A DNA stretch of 64,000 nucleotides. Source: an uncultured Porphyromonadaceae bacterium (GTDB lineage Bacteria > Bacteroidota > Bacteroidia > Bacteroidales > Barnesiellaceae_A). The translations under genes were made by a program, and so were the position numbers. The notes under the pieces are model-generated. The model made no database searches. It worked only from the letters and a program-made list of their open reading frames with translations, and was not told the origin of the DNA. Below are positions 1 through 8,694 of this stretch, piece by piece (the first letter of the stretch is position 1; each line of letters begins with the position of its first letter). The stretch is from NCBI GenBank assembly GCA_900538705.1, contig UPZG01000001.1, forward strand, positions 930,001-994,000, in the 5' to 3' direction.

Positions 1-522
1 GGCTGGTTGATGGCTATAGTACTCTGCTATCTCTATGGCACGGATGGCACGTTTGCAGGTGTCTGTATCGGTCGTGTTGTGCAGCGTTTTGTATTGTTGC
101 AGTATGGCCGTAAGTTCGTCGAGCGATTTGTCTTGCAATGAAGCCCGTAGTGTAGGATTTTCTGGCACAGGAGGTAATGCATACCCTTTGAGGATGGTCT
201 CAACATAGAGTCCTGTTCCACCACATAATAAGGGTTGTTTGCCTCGTGCCAGCATGTCGGTATATACGGCATTAAAGTCACGTACATACTCATACAGGTT
301 ATAGCGGTAGCCGGCAGGACAGATGTCTATGAGGTGGTAAGGGATATGTTTCCCCTCGATGGTATATTCGCCCAGGTCTTTGCCCGTACCTATATCCATG
401 CCGCGATATATCTGTCGCGAGTCAGCACTGATTATTTCAGTATCTAACCTGTGGGCTACGGCAACAGCAAGCGAAGTCTTACCCGATGCCGTAGGACCTA
501 CGATGGCGATGAGGTCGAGCAT
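1..522 (-). CDS. miaA: tRNA dimethylallyltransferase MiaA (partial, C-terminus off window)
   Basis: The enzyme transfers a dimethylallyl group to A37 of tRNAs that read UNN codons, in the cytoplasm. Reading backwards from the ATG at 522 gives MLDLIAIVGPTASGKTSLA, the P-loop opening typical of MiaA, followed by a substrate-binding stretch with SADSRQIYRGMDIGTGK (about residues 31-47) and the GGTGLY motif near residue 102. The frame stays open for all 174 visible codons to base 1; the family is usually about 300 residues, so the C-terminal third is outside the window. The start lies 8 bases upstream-of-stop side of dpp4 (its stop is at 530), so the two minus-strand genes are closely packed and probably cotranscribed, dpp4 first. 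Confidence 0.95.
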   Translation of the reverse strand, partial: MLDLIAIVGPTASGKTSLAVAVAHRLDTEIISADSRQIYRGMDIGTGKDLGEYTIEGKHIPYHLIDICPAGYRYNLYEYVRDFNAVYTDMLARGKQPLLCGGTGLYVETILKGYALPPVPENPTLRASLQDKSLDELTAILQQYKTLHNTTDTDTCKRAIRAIEIAEYYSHQPA

Positions 523-529
523 GGTGAGT

Positions 530-2704
530 TTATTTCAGCTTGTCGTTAAAGAACTTGCATACGCGTGTATAAATGTGGTATCGCGAGTCGCCACCGTTGA
601 TGCTGTGACCTTGATTGGGATAGACCATCATGTCGAACTGTTTTTCGGCTTCAATCAATGCCGATACAAATTCTATGGTATTACTCATGTGCACGTTGTC
701 GTCGGCTGTGCCCGATATAATAAGCAGGTCGCCTTGCAAGCCGGCAGCATGTGTCACAGGAGCTCCATAACGGTATCCTTCGGTATTTTCGTTCGGCGTA
801 CGCATGTAACGCTCGGCATATATTGTGTCGTAGTAACGCCAATCGGTTACAGGCGCTATGGCTATACCGGCGGCAAAAACACCTCCTCCGGTAGTCATGG
901 CCATCAGTGTCTCATACCCACCGTAACTCCATCCCCAGATGCCTATCTTCTCGGCATCAACGTATGGCAGTGTGGCGGCGTATCGGGCTGCTGCAACTTG
1001 GTCTTGTGTTTCATAGCGGCCGAGTTTTTGGTATACTGTCGTTTCAAAAGCTTTGCCACGGCCACCGGTTCCACGACCATCGACACATATGATAATGTAT
1101 CCTTGCTCGGCGAGATAGTGGTACCAATCAATTTCCCATTTGTTGAGTACCTGTTGTGAGCCCGGTCCGCTATATTGGTTGAGTACGACCGGATATTTAC
1201 GTGACGGGTCAAAGTCAGATGGTTTGACGATGTATCCGTTGAGTATTGTACCGTTACCGTTGGTCATGGTGAAAAACTCTTTTGTGGGGAGTGTCGTTTG
1301 GGCTATCTTCTCTACAAGAGCCGAATTCTCTACGATAGGACGTATATCTTTCCCCGCTGCGTTGCGTAGCGTATACGTAGGCGGTGTGGTAGCAGAGTTG
1401 TATCCGTGTATGTAGTAAGTGCATGAGGGGTTGAATAGGGCAGAGTGTGTACCAGCCTCGGGGGTGAGGTTTACGATACCGTTTTTGCTATCGTAGCGGT
1501 ATATGGCACGATTGAGAGCCCCAGCAGTGGCTTGACAATAAAAAGTCTGTGTCGTAGAGTTGTAGCCTAAGAATTCCGTTACATCTTCACGTTCGGGCGA
1601 TATGGCTTTTTGTACGATGCCATTGTTGTTGCATTTATATATGCGCAAATACCCGTCTCGGTCGCTGGCAAAGGTAAAAAAGTCGGGATAGAAGGCAAAC
1701 ATGTCGAGTACATTCTGGTCTATCCATGCATCGTCGCGGTCTTCAATCAGAAGTCGCGTTACTCCCGAACGAGCGTTGAGTCGGTATAGACATAGTTGGT
1801 TTTGTGTGCGATTGAGCGTGACAACAGCAAAGTAATCGGCCTCGGGAAGAGCAAATATGCGGGGGATGTAGCCGTCGGGATTTACCGGTATGTCGTGTTT
1901 CTTGAGTGCACGGGTCTCTACGGTGTAAGTAACGACCGATACTTGAGAGTTGGTTTCGCCGGCTACAGGATATTTATACTGCATGCTGCCGGGATATAGT
2001 TCATATTGTGGATAGTCGGGGCTGTAAGAGCCATAAAGCGGGAAAGAGAATTGTTTTACGTTTGTCTCATTGAAGCGGATAAACGAGAGTAGCTCGCTGT
2101 CGCTACTCCATTGCATGGCCGACGAGAAGCCAAACTCTTCCTCATATACCCAGTCGGGAACGCCGTTGATGATTTTATTCTTTTCTCCATCGGTCGTGAC
2201 GGCAATCTCGGTGCCGTAATCGAGTTTTTTCAGGTATATGTTGTTGTCGCGTACAAAAGCTACCATGCGGCCATTGGGTGAGTATACGGCTGCTTGTTGC
2301 TTGCCTCCTTCAGAAAGGGGCTTAAGCAGGTTTCGCTTTATCTCGAATGTGTAGTAGTTGGCTTTGAAAGAACGGCGGTATATGGGTTCGCTTTCGGCAT
2401 ATATGAGCAGGCGGGTTTCATCGTCACTCAAGGCGTAACCGTCGAACGATTTTAGGTTGCATTCACGGGCTGTATTTACATCGAAAAGCGTTGCCACCAC
2501 TTTACCCGTGCGATAGTCGTATTTCTCTATGCGGGTGTTGTCGCTGTTGGAGGCTACATAGTGTATGCCATCCTTCAGAGGGGTGATTTGCGACATTGTT
2601 TCGCCTTTGAATACATTATCGGTGATGTCGCGCAAGTCGAGTTGTGCTGCTGTAACAGTTAGTGTCGTTAGGGCAATGAATATGCCTGCAATGAGTCGTT
2701 TCAT
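530..2704 (-). CDS. Dipeptidyl peptidase IV, S9B prolyl oligopeptidase family, exported
   Basis: Serine exopeptidase that removes Xaa-Pro or Xaa-Ala dipeptides from the N-terminus of peptides, expected in the periplasm. The 724-residue protein starts with a signal peptide (residues 1-19, MKRLIAG... ending in TAA), has a long beta-propeller region (DPPIV_N, about 40-480) and a C-terminal alpha/beta-hydrolase domain. The nucleophile sits in GWSYGG (Ser593), the acid in TADDN (Asp668) and the base in NQGHS (His700), so the triad is complete. Length matches the Bacteroidales DPP IV family. A candidate -7 box (CAAAAATA on the + strand, 2728-2735) lies just upstream. It probably supports amino acid supply from peptides; its substrate range cannot be read from sequence. 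Confidence 0.93.
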   Translation of the reverse strand: MKRLIAGIFIALTTLTVTAAQLDLRDITDNVFKGETMSQITPLKDGIHYVASNSDNTRIEKYDYRTGKVVATLFDVNTARECNLKSFDGYALSDDETRLLIYAESEPIYRRSFKANYYTFEIKRNLLKPLSEGGKQQAAVYSPNGRMVAFVRDNNIYLKKLDYGTEIAVTTDGEKNKIINGVPDWVYEEEFGFSSAMQWSSDSELLSFIRFNETNVKQFSFPLYGSYSPDYPQYELYPGSMQYKYPVAGETNSQVSVVTYTVETRALKKHDIPVNPDGYIPRIFALPEADYFAVVTLNRTQNQLCLYRLNARSGVTRLLIEDRDDAWIDQNVLDMFAFYPDFFTFASDRDGYLRIYKCNNNGIVQKAISPEREDVTEFLGYNSTTQTFYCQATAGALNRAIYRYDSKNGIVNLTPEAGTHSALFNPSCTYYIHGYNSATTPPTYTLRNAAGKDIRPIVENSALVEKIAQTTLPTKEFFTMTNGNGTILNGYIVKPSDFDPSRKYPVVLNQYSGPGSQQVLNKWEIDWYHYLAEQGYIIICVDGRGTGGRGKAFETTVYQKLGRYETQDQVAAARYAATLPYVDAEKIGIWGWSYGGYETLMAMTTGGGVFAAGIAIAPVTDWRYYDTIYAERYMRTPNENTEGYRYGAPVTHAAGLQGDLLIISGTADDNVHMSNTIEFVSALIEAEKQFDMMVYPNQGHSINGGDSRYHIYTRVCKFFNDKLK

Positions 2705-2727
2705 GTGATAATGAATTTATGATGTGG

Positions 2728-2735
2728 CAAAAATA
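2728..2735 (-). promoter_or_regulatory. Candidate -7 promoter box for the dipeptidyl peptidase gene
   Basis: On the minus strand this reads TATTTTTG, matching the Bacteroidota TAnnTTTG consensus, 24 bases in front of the ATG at 2704. I see no clear -33 TTTG at the expected distance, so the call rests on the -7 box only. The rest of 2736-2960 shows no gene or clear structure. Confidence 0.4.
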
Positions 2736-2961
2736 GTAAATTGCCGTCATATATCTGATGTGACGACTGTGAGTTTTCGCAACCTGCAAGCTATTTTCTT
2801 TGTTGTTTTTGTGCAAAGAGCTGCTCTTATGTAGCCTCGGCATTGTGCATACGACCATTGTTTTGTAATAGGTTTGCAATATTCTGTTACAAATATGTTG
2901 CATACCGATTATAAAGCTGTTAAGATGTCGATTGGCCTTCTGAAGATATGTCGTGGTATTT

Positions 2962-2969
2962 TATCTTTG
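2962..2969 (+). promoter_or_regulatory. -7 promoter box of the pst operon
   Basis: TATCTTTG matches the Bacteroidota -7 consensus. It lies 17 bases before the ATG at 2986 and inside the longer open frame that begins at 2953, which rules out that upstream start. No good -33 TTTG is present at 19-20 bases, which would fit a promoter that needs an activator, as expected for a phosphate-starvation operon (inference). I could not recognise a PHO box. Confidence 0.5.
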
Positions 2970-2985
2970 CGGGCGAAATAAAGTT

Positions 2986-3837
2986 ATGATTATGACAAAT
3001 AGAGTTTTATGGTTGCTACTATGTAGTGTGTGGGGGGCTATGATACCGGCTGTGAATGCGCAACGTATCAAAGGCAGCGACACATTGTTGCCACTTACAC
3101 AGGAGCTGTCGGAAGCCTATCTGAAAAAAAATCACGCATCGGGTATTGTGGTGACGGGTGGCGGTACCGGTGTGGGGCTTGCCTCGTTGTTGGAGAATAC
3201 AACCGATATAGCAATGGCTTCGCGGAAGGTGAAATTCGGTGAGAAGGTAAAATTTGCCAAAGCCGGTTTTGATGTGGTAGAAGAGGTGGTCGCATATGAT
3301 GCGCTTGCCGTGGTGGTAAATCCTGAAAATCCTGTAAGCAAACTTACTCGAGAACAATTGGAAGGCATATTCAGAGGGAAAATTACCAATTGGAAAGAGG
3401 TGGGTGGCGAAGACCGTAAGATTGTTGTCTATTCGCGTGAAACCTCGTCGGGCACGTATGAGTTTTTCAAAGAGAGTGTTCTGCATAACAAAAACTATAT
3501 GAGTAGTGTCCTTTCTATGCCGGCAACAGGAGCTGTCATACAGTCGGTACGTCAGACAAAAGGGGCTATCGGTTACATAGGTCTGGCTTATCTGAACCCG
3601 CATGTCAAAGCATTGGCCATATCGTACGATGGTGGTAGACATTATGTTCTTCCTTCGGTGAAGAATGCCTTCGACGGGTCATATCCTATAGTGCGACCAT
3701 TGTATTACTATTATGATGCCGAGAAAGAAACCCTGGTGCAACCGTTTGTATCGTTTATCCAATCGGCCGAAGGACAGCGTATGGTCGAAAGACAAGGGTT
3801 TATACCGGTGAAAAATAAAGATGTAAAGTCAAGATGA
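2986..3837 (+). CDS. pstS: Phosphate-binding protein PstS
   Basis: Periplasmic high-affinity phosphate receptor that delivers phosphate to PstCAB. After a signal peptide (about residues 1-25, ending NAQ) comes a PBP-like fold with the phosphate-contact segments GSDTLLPLTQ (30-39), GGGTG (58-62) and the strongly typical RETSSGTYEFF (151-161). The start at 2986 is chosen because the promoter box at 2962-2969 precedes it; ATG at 2992 is the alternative. It heads pstS-pstC-pstA-pstB-phoU with gaps of 1 to 21 bases, so one transcript. Size (283 residues) is normal for Bacteroidales PstS. Confidence 0.93.
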   Translation: MIMTNRVLWLLLCSVWGAMIPAVNAQRIKGSDTLLPLTQELSEAYLKKNHASGIVVTGGGTGVGLASLLENTTDIAMASRKVKFGEKVKFAKAGFDVVEEVVAYDALAVVVNPENPVSKLTREQLEGIFRGKITNWKEVGGEDRKIVVYSRETSSGTYEFFKESVLHNKNYMSSVLSMPATGAVIQSVRQTKGAIGYIGLAYLNPHVKALAISYDGGRHYVLPSVKNAFDGSYPIVRPLYYYYDAEKETLVQPFVSFIQSAEGQRMVERQGFIPVKNKDVKSR

Positions 3838-3838
3838 T

Positions 3839-5035
3839 ATGAAAAAGATATTTGAGACTATTGTACGAGGCCTTCTCACATGTAGCGGTTTTGTTACAAG
3901 TCTGGTTATTTTGTTGATTATAGTTTTCCTCTTTACCGAAGGCGCGGGGCTTTTTAGCGAACGCGTGATAGAAGAAGGGTATGTGTTGGCTTTGAACAAG
4001 AAAAATGAAGTTTCGCAGCTCTCGGCCAAACAGATAAAGGCCGTTTTCGATGAAGATATTGTCAATTGGAAAGAGGTGGGAGGAAAGGATATGCCCATAA
4101 AGACATTTCGACTCGAAGATGTAGAGCGCTATTTTACCGATGAGGAGTTGGGCGATGAATACGAAAATGCGGGTAAACTTATTGCTGAGCTGATAAATCG
4201 TACGCCCGGAATGGTTGCGTTTGTACCACGTTCAATATTGCCGCCCGATGCCGATGTGCGATATATAGCCGATAATACCCTTTCGGTAGGCGACGTTTTT
4301 ACCGGGTCAGAATGGTTCCCTACGGCAACACCGGCACCCCTGTTTGGCATTATGCCTCTGTTGGCAGGTACGTTGTGGGTGAGCTTGTTCGCCATACTTA
4401 TCGCATTGCCTTTTGGTATGAGTGTGGCAGTATATATTTCGGAAGTGGCATCGGCGCGTATGCGTTCGATATTGAAGCCGGTCATAGAGTTGCTCAACGG
4501 CATACCGTCGGTAGTATATGGTTTCTTTGGACTTATTGTTATAGTGCCGTTATTGCAGCGAGGTTTCGACCTCCCCGTAGGTGAGAGTGGGTTGGCTGGT
4601 AGCATAGTTCTTGCCATCATGGCATTGCCTACGATGATAACTGTGGCCGAGGATGCAATGCGCAGTTGCCCACGTGCATTGCGTGAGGCAAGTCTTGCAT
4701 TGGGAGCGACACGCTGGCAGACAATCTATAAGGTAGTGATACCCTCTTCGATGTCGGGTATAACGTCGGGTATTGTATTGGGTATAGGCCGTGCGGTAGG
4801 AGAGACTATGGCTGTACTTATGGTGACCGGTAATGCAGCTGTCATACCGACTTCTATCGTCGAACCCTTACGCACAATACCAGCTACGATAGCTGCCGAG
4901 TTGGGCGAAGCTCCTGCCGGTGGAGCGCATTATCAAGCTTTGTTCTTACTAGGTGTTTTGTTGTTTTTCATTACGCTTATTATCAACCTGAGTGTGGAGT
5001 TTATATCGTCAAGGAACAAATATAAAACACGATGA
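3839..5035 (+). CDS. pstC: Phosphate ABC transporter permease PstC with a periplasmic PstS-like insert
   Basis: Inner-membrane permease subunit of the phosphate importer. At 398 residues it is about 80-100 residues longer than the enterobacterial form. After the first membrane segment (about 15-34) there is a roughly 115-residue hydrophilic segment (45-155) before the canonical BPD_transp_1 core (about 168-395). That segment carries LSAKQIKAVFDEDIVNWKEV (61-80), which resembles LTREQLEGIFRGKITNWKEV in the PstS encoded just upstream. The core has the EAA-like loop REASLALGATRWQTIYKV. It starts one base after the pstS stop and overlaps pstA by 4 bases. The PstS-like insert is an observed similarity; a role in receptor docking is inference. 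Confidence 0.93.
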   Translation: MKKIFETIVRGLLTCSGFVTSLVILLIIVFLFTEGAGLFSERVIEEGYVLALNKKNEVSQLSAKQIKAVFDEDIVNWKEVGGKDMPIKTFRLEDVERYFTDEELGDEYENAGKLIAELINRTPGMVAFVPRSILPPDADVRYIADNTLSVGDVFTGSEWFPTATPAPLFGIMPLLAGTLWVSLFAILIALPFGMSVAVYISEVASARMRSILKPVIELLNGIPSVVYGFFGLIVIVPLLQRGFDLPVGESGLAGSIVLAIMALPTMITVAEDAMRSCPRALREASLALGATRWQTIYKVVIPSSMSGITSGIVLGIGRAVGETMAVLMVTGNAAVIPTSIVEPLRTIPATIAAELGEAPAGGAHYQALFLLGVLLFFITLIINLSVEFISSRNKYKTR

Positions 5036-5925
5036 AAATGGAAAGAGTGGAGTACCCATCTCATTACGCCGCACGCAAAAGATATGCACAGCGGTTTGCA
5101 TTTTGGATATTCAGGTTTTTCAGCCTGTTTATATCATTTATCTTGTTTGCCATTCTTGGTTTTATCATATACAAGGGTGCCGGCGTTTTGAGCTGGGACT
5201 TTCTGACGAAAGCTCCGGCAGATGGCATGACATCGGGAGGCATTTTCCCGGCTATAGTGGGTACACTATGTCTGATGCTTGGTAGTGCCATAGTAGCTTT
5301 CCCGATAGGCATTATGAGTGGTATATATATGAGCGAGTTTGCTTCGAGAGGATGGATGGTAAAGTTTATCCGTCTTATGACCAACAATCTGAGCGGTGTG
5401 CCTTCTATCGTATTTGGCTTGTTCGGTATGGCATTGTTTGTAAAGTATCTCAATTTTGGCGATAGCATTTTGGCCGGCTCTCTTACTTTGGGACTGCTCT
5501 CTTTGCCACTTGTGATACGTACTACCGAGGAGGCGCTCAAGGATATTCCCGATAGTATGAGAGAGGGAAGCCTTGCGTTGGGAGCGAGCAAGTTGCAAAC
5601 TATATGGAAGGTAATATTACCGATGGGTATGCCACGTATTATGACGGGGCTTATCCTCTCTTTAGGTCGCGTTTCGGGTGAGACGGCTCCTATCCTGTTT
5701 ACTTGTGCAGCATATTTTTTCCCTCAATTGCCCACGTCGATATTAGACCAGTGTATGGCCTTGCCATATCACCTCTATGTTATATCGACGAGCGGTACGG
5801 ATATGGAGGCTCAGCAGCCTATTGCCTATGGTACGGCATTGGTTCTGATTATAATTATTCTTATTATAAATCTGCTCTCAGGAGCTTTACGACGCTATTT
5901 TGAAAACAAACTGAAAACTAAGTAG
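5032..5925 (+). CDS. pstA: Phosphate ABC transporter permease PstA
   Basis: Second inner-membrane permease subunit, pairing with PstC. 297 residues with a first membrane segment near 25-47 and five further segments in a BPD_transp_1 domain; the EAA-type loop reads REGSLALGASKLQTIWKV and couples to PstB. The ATG overlaps the pstC TGA (ATGA), which suggests translational coupling. The gap to pstB is 4 bases. Normal length and no defects seen. Confidence 0.95.
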   Translation: MKMERVEYPSHYAARKRYAQRFAFWIFRFFSLFISFILFAILGFIIYKGAGVLSWDFLTKAPADGMTSGGIFPAIVGTLCLMLGSAIVAFPIGIMSGIYMSEFASRGWMVKFIRLMTNNLSGVPSIVFGLFGMALFVKYLNFGDSILAGSLTLGLLSLPLVIRTTEEALKDIPDSMREGSLALGASKLQTIWKVILPMGMPRIMTGLILSLGRVSGETAPILFTCAAYFFPQLPTSILDQCMALPYHLYVISTSGTDMEAQQPIAYGTALVLIIIILIINLLSGALRRYFENKLKTK

Positions 5926-5929
5926 TGAT

Positions 5930-6679
5930 ATGAAAATAGAGGTTAAGGATATTAATTTTTACTATGGCACTTTCCATGCGCTCAAAAATATATCAATGGA
6001 GATTGAGCAAAACAAGGTAGTCGCTTTTATAGGCCCTTCGGGTTGCGGCAAATCTACGTTTTTGAGACTTTTTAATCGCATGAACGACTTGATACCCGAC
6101 ACACGGCTCACAGGACAGATTCTTATAGATGGACAAGATGTGTATGCCCCCGGTGTAGAGGTAGATACATTGCGCAAGGAAGTAGGAATGGTGTTTCAGC
6201 GCCCCAATCCTTTCCCCATGAGCATATTTGAAAATGTAGCCTATGGCTTGCGTGTAAACGGAGTGAAAGATAAAACGTTTATTGCGCAGCGTGTAGAGGA
6301 GACTTTGCGCGGTGCAGCCCTGTGGGATGAGGTGAAAGATAAGATTAAGACATCGGCCTATGCCCTCTCTGGTGGACAACAGCAACGCTTGTGTATAGCA
6401 AGAGCTATGGCGGTGGCACCGTCGGTGCTGTTGATGGACGAGCCTGCATCGGCTCTCGACCCTATTTCTACCGCTAAAGTCGAGGAGCTTATCCGTGAGT
6501 TACGTAAGGAAGTGACCATAATCATTGTTACGCACAATATGCAGCAGGCTGCTCGCGTGAGTGACAAAACGGCTTTTTTCTATATGGGAGAGATGGTGGA
6601 GTATGACGATACGAAAGTAATATTTACCAATCCTCGCAAGACGGAAACTCAAAATTATATTACAGGACGTTTCGGATAA
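5930..6679 (+). CDS. pstB: Phosphate ABC transporter ATP-binding protein PstB
   Basis: Cytoplasmic ATPase that powers phosphate uptake through PstCA. 249 residues with Walker A GPSGCGKST (about 35-43), Q-loop in VFQRPNPFPMSIFENV, the ABC signature LSGGQQQRLCIARA (about 146-159) and Walker B VLLMDEPASALDP, followed by the switch histidine in VTHNMQQA. The FQRPNPFPMSI segment is highly typical for PstB. Fourth gene of the pst operon, 21 bases ahead of phoU. Confidence 0.97.
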   Translation: MKIEVKDINFYYGTFHALKNISMEIEQNKVVAFIGPSGCGKSTFLRLFNRMNDLIPDTRLTGQILIDGQDVYAPGVEVDTLRKEVGMVFQRPNPFPMSIFENVAYGLRVNGVKDKTFIAQRVEETLRGAALWDEVKDKIKTSAYALSGGQQQRLCIARAMAVAPSVLLMDEPASALDPISTAKVEELIRELRKEVTIIIVTHNMQQAARVSDKTAFFYMGEMVEYDDTKVIFTNPRKTETQNYITGRFG

Positions 6680-6700
6680 TAAATAATAGAAGATAGAAGC

Positions 6701-7402
6701 ATGGTAAAATTTATAGAAAACGAACTCTCCTCTTTGCGTGAGGAGGTCGTACAGATGTGGAATTTGGTTTACAGTCAACTGCAACATGCCAAGACGGCTG
6801 TGATAAACCTAGACCGCAAAGCGGCTCAGCAAATAGCCGTACGCGAACGGCGTGTAGATGCTTTTGACTTGAAAATAGATAGCGATGTTGAAGATTATAT
6901 AGCGCTCTATACCCCAGTCGCTGTAGATTTGCGTTTCGTGTTGGCTATTCTGAAAATCAATAACGACTTGGAGCGCATAGGCGATTATGCCGATGGTATA
7001 GCTCGGTTTGTAGGTGATGTAGAGACAGATGCAATAGATGCTGAATTGTTGCATAATTTACAGATAGAAGCGATGTTTGGCATCGTATTCGATATGATGG
7101 AAGGGTTGCAGGAAGCTTTTGTTACGGAAAATGTCGAGAAGGCTCTCGAAGCTCTTGCTCAAGACGATATGCTCGACAAGATGAATCAAGCGGCTACGGC
7201 TATCCTTGTAGAGCATGCCCTTAAAAATCCGGCCGATGTGGCATTGTGTTTGGCCTTGGGCGGTGTTGTTCGCAAATTGGAGCGTACGGGTGACCACATG
7301 ACCAATATTGCCGAAGAGATTATCTTTTATGTCGATGCCAAGGTATTGAAGCATGCCGATAAAATGCGTGCCCGTGAGCTAGGCGATGAAGCCGATGTGT
7401 AA
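6701..7402 (+). CDS. phoU: Phosphate transport system regulator PhoU
   Basis: PhoU dampens phosphate signalling and tunes PstSCAB activity. The 233-residue protein is all-helical with two PhoU repeats (about 10-100 and 115-215); metal-binding-like signatures are visible as NNDLERIGDYADGIA and VRKLERTGDHMTNIAEEI. It closes the operon. No sensor kinase or response regulator (PhoR/PhoB) follows in this window, so the signalling partner must be elsewhere. Confidence 0.95.
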   Translation: MVKFIENELSSLREEVVQMWNLVYSQLQHAKTAVINLDRKAAQQIAVRERRVDAFDLKIDSDVEDYIALYTPVAVDLRFVLAILKINNDLERIGDYADGIARFVGDVETDAIDAELLHNLQIEAMFGIVFDMMEGLQEAFVTENVEKALEALAQDDMLDKMNQAATAILVEHALKNPADVALCLALGGVVRKLERTGDHMTNIAEEIIFYVDAKVLKHADKMRARELGDEADV

Positions 7403-7505
7403 CAACAGTATGTTGTAGAGGAGTGCGCGATAGGCATATCGTATTATCCCTTTGGCTTGCGTCGTATACTGCTTGTCCTTTATTCTGTAGAAGATGTGCT
7501 ATTTG

Positions 7506-7540
7506 GGGCAAAAAGCAACAGTAACCTTTGCTTTTTGCCC
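7506..7540 (+). repeat. Perfect 13-bp inverted repeat between phoU and lgt
   Basis: Arms GGGCAAAAAGCAA (7506-7518) and TTGCTTTTTGCCC (7528-7540) are exact reverse complements around a 9-base loop. There is no good T-tract after the second arm, so it is a weak intrinsic terminator for phoU at best. The second arm overlaps the -33 box of the lgt promoter, so it could instead be an operator; the sequence does not decide. Confidence 0.6.
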
Positions 7541-7558
7541 TTGCTTGTATTATCTTTG
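7527..7558 (+). promoter_or_regulatory. Promoter of lgt
   Basis: TTTG (7527-7530), 20 bases, then TATCTTTG (7551-7558): both boxes and the spacing match the Bacteroidota sigma-A consensus. It leaves a leader of about 55 bases before the lgt ATG at 7620. Confidence 0.75.
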
Positions 7559-7619
7559 CTGTGCTGTAGCTATCGGTATAAAGCGGCTATGGAACGGAAA
7601 TGGTAGACATATATAAACG

Positions 7620-8486
7620 ATGATATTAGATTATATAACATGGAGTGTGCATCCTGCCATATATGACGGGTTTGTAGAGATACGCTGGTACGGATTGTTT
7701 TTTGTAATAGGTTTTGCCTTCGGATATTACTTGGTAGGCAAGATGTTTAAGCATGAGGGAAAGCCCGAGTCGTGGCTCGATATTTTGTTGCTATATCTTT
7801 TCGTCGCTACTCTGGTAGGCGCTCGCCTCGGTCATTGCCTTTTCTACCAGTGGGACTATTATTCGCAACATCCTGTAGAGATACTCAAAGTATGGGAAGG
7901 CGGCCTTGCCAGCCATGGAGGTGCTATAGGTATCATTATAGCTATGTGGATATTTTCGCGGCGCGTGACACATGAGAACATCTTGTGGATATTGGACCGT
8001 ATTGTAGTTCCTATAGCTTTTGTAGGAATGCTTATACGGTTGGGCAACCTTATGAATCATGAGATATACGGCCATGCTACTGATGTACCATGGGCATTCC
8101 GTTTTATACTCAATCTGCAGGAATGGGAGCAAGGTGCAGCTCCTATATACAGTGCACCATCGCATCCTACGCAACTTTATGAGGCAGGAGCCTACCTGTT
8201 GCTATTTATATTACTTATGTATATGTATTGGCGACGTCACGCCGAGCAACGTCAGGGTTTGTTGTTGGGGGTATTTTTCATAGGTACATTCTTGTCGCGT
8301 TTTATTATAGAATTTGTAAAGAACGACCAAGTAGCCTTTGAGGAAAACATGACCCTGAACATGGGACAATGGCTCAGTATCCCCTTTGTTATTATAGGTA
8401 TTTGGCTGGTGGTGCGAGCCATGCGCCGCCCGCCGGTACCTATCCGGTATGCCGATGATAAAGACACTTCGACACATAAAAAGTAA
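7620..8486 (+). CDS. lgt: Prolipoprotein diacylglyceryl transferase Lgt
   Basis: Integral inner-membrane enzyme that moves diacylglycerol from phosphatidylglycerol onto the lipobox cysteine, the first step of lipoprotein maturation. 288 residues, about seven membrane segments. Family marks visible are GGLASHGGAIG (catalytic-region His99) and the Lgt signature RLGNLMNHEIYG (140-151), plus YHPTQLYE-like HPTQLYEAG further on. It has its own promoter and a strong terminator behind it, so it is monocistronic. Several lipoproteins in this window (at 44349, 61834, 62399) are plausible clients. Confidence 0.95.
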   Translation: MILDYITWSVHPAIYDGFVEIRWYGLFFVIGFAFGYYLVGKMFKHEGKPESWLDILLLYLFVATLVGARLGHCLFYQWDYYSQHPVEILKVWEGGLASHGGAIGIIIAMWIFSRRVTHENILWILDRIVVPIAFVGMLIRLGNLMNHEIYGHATDVPWAFRFILNLQEWEQGAAPIYSAPSHPTQLYEAGAYLLLFILLMYMYWRRHAEQRQGLLLGVFFIGTFLSRFIIEFVKNDQVAFEENMTLNMGQWLSIPFVIIGIWLVVRAMRRPPVPIRYADDKDTSTHKK

Positions 8487-8512
8487 TGATTATAGTAGGT
8501 TACATTTATGAT

Positions 8513-8552
8513 AAAAGCCCTGCCGCGATTTAGCTCGGCAGGGCTTTTTATT
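8513..8552 (+). terminator. Intrinsic terminator after lgt
   Basis: A perfect 13-bp stem, AAAAGCCCTGCCG (8513-8525) with CGGCAGGGCTTTT (8536-8548), loop of 10 bases, running into TTTTTATTTG. The leading A-run also makes it usable from the opposite strand for the minus-strand gene that ends at 8695. The rest of 8553-8694 shows nothing I recognise. Confidence 0.85.
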
Positions 8553-8694
8553 TGTGGCGCAATTTTGTATGATGCAGATGTTGGAGAATGTTTCCGTTTA
8601 TAATATCTCTTTAATTGGTAGTTGATACCGTTTTTGAAATTCGACACCCCATGTACAGGATAACTGCCGTTAGGCTATAAAGATTATAATGGAC

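Noticed and set aside
359..1159. Long plus-strand open frames opposite the dipeptidyl peptidase gene
   Set aside because: Shadow of the clearly coding minus strand, which has signal peptide and full catalytic triad.
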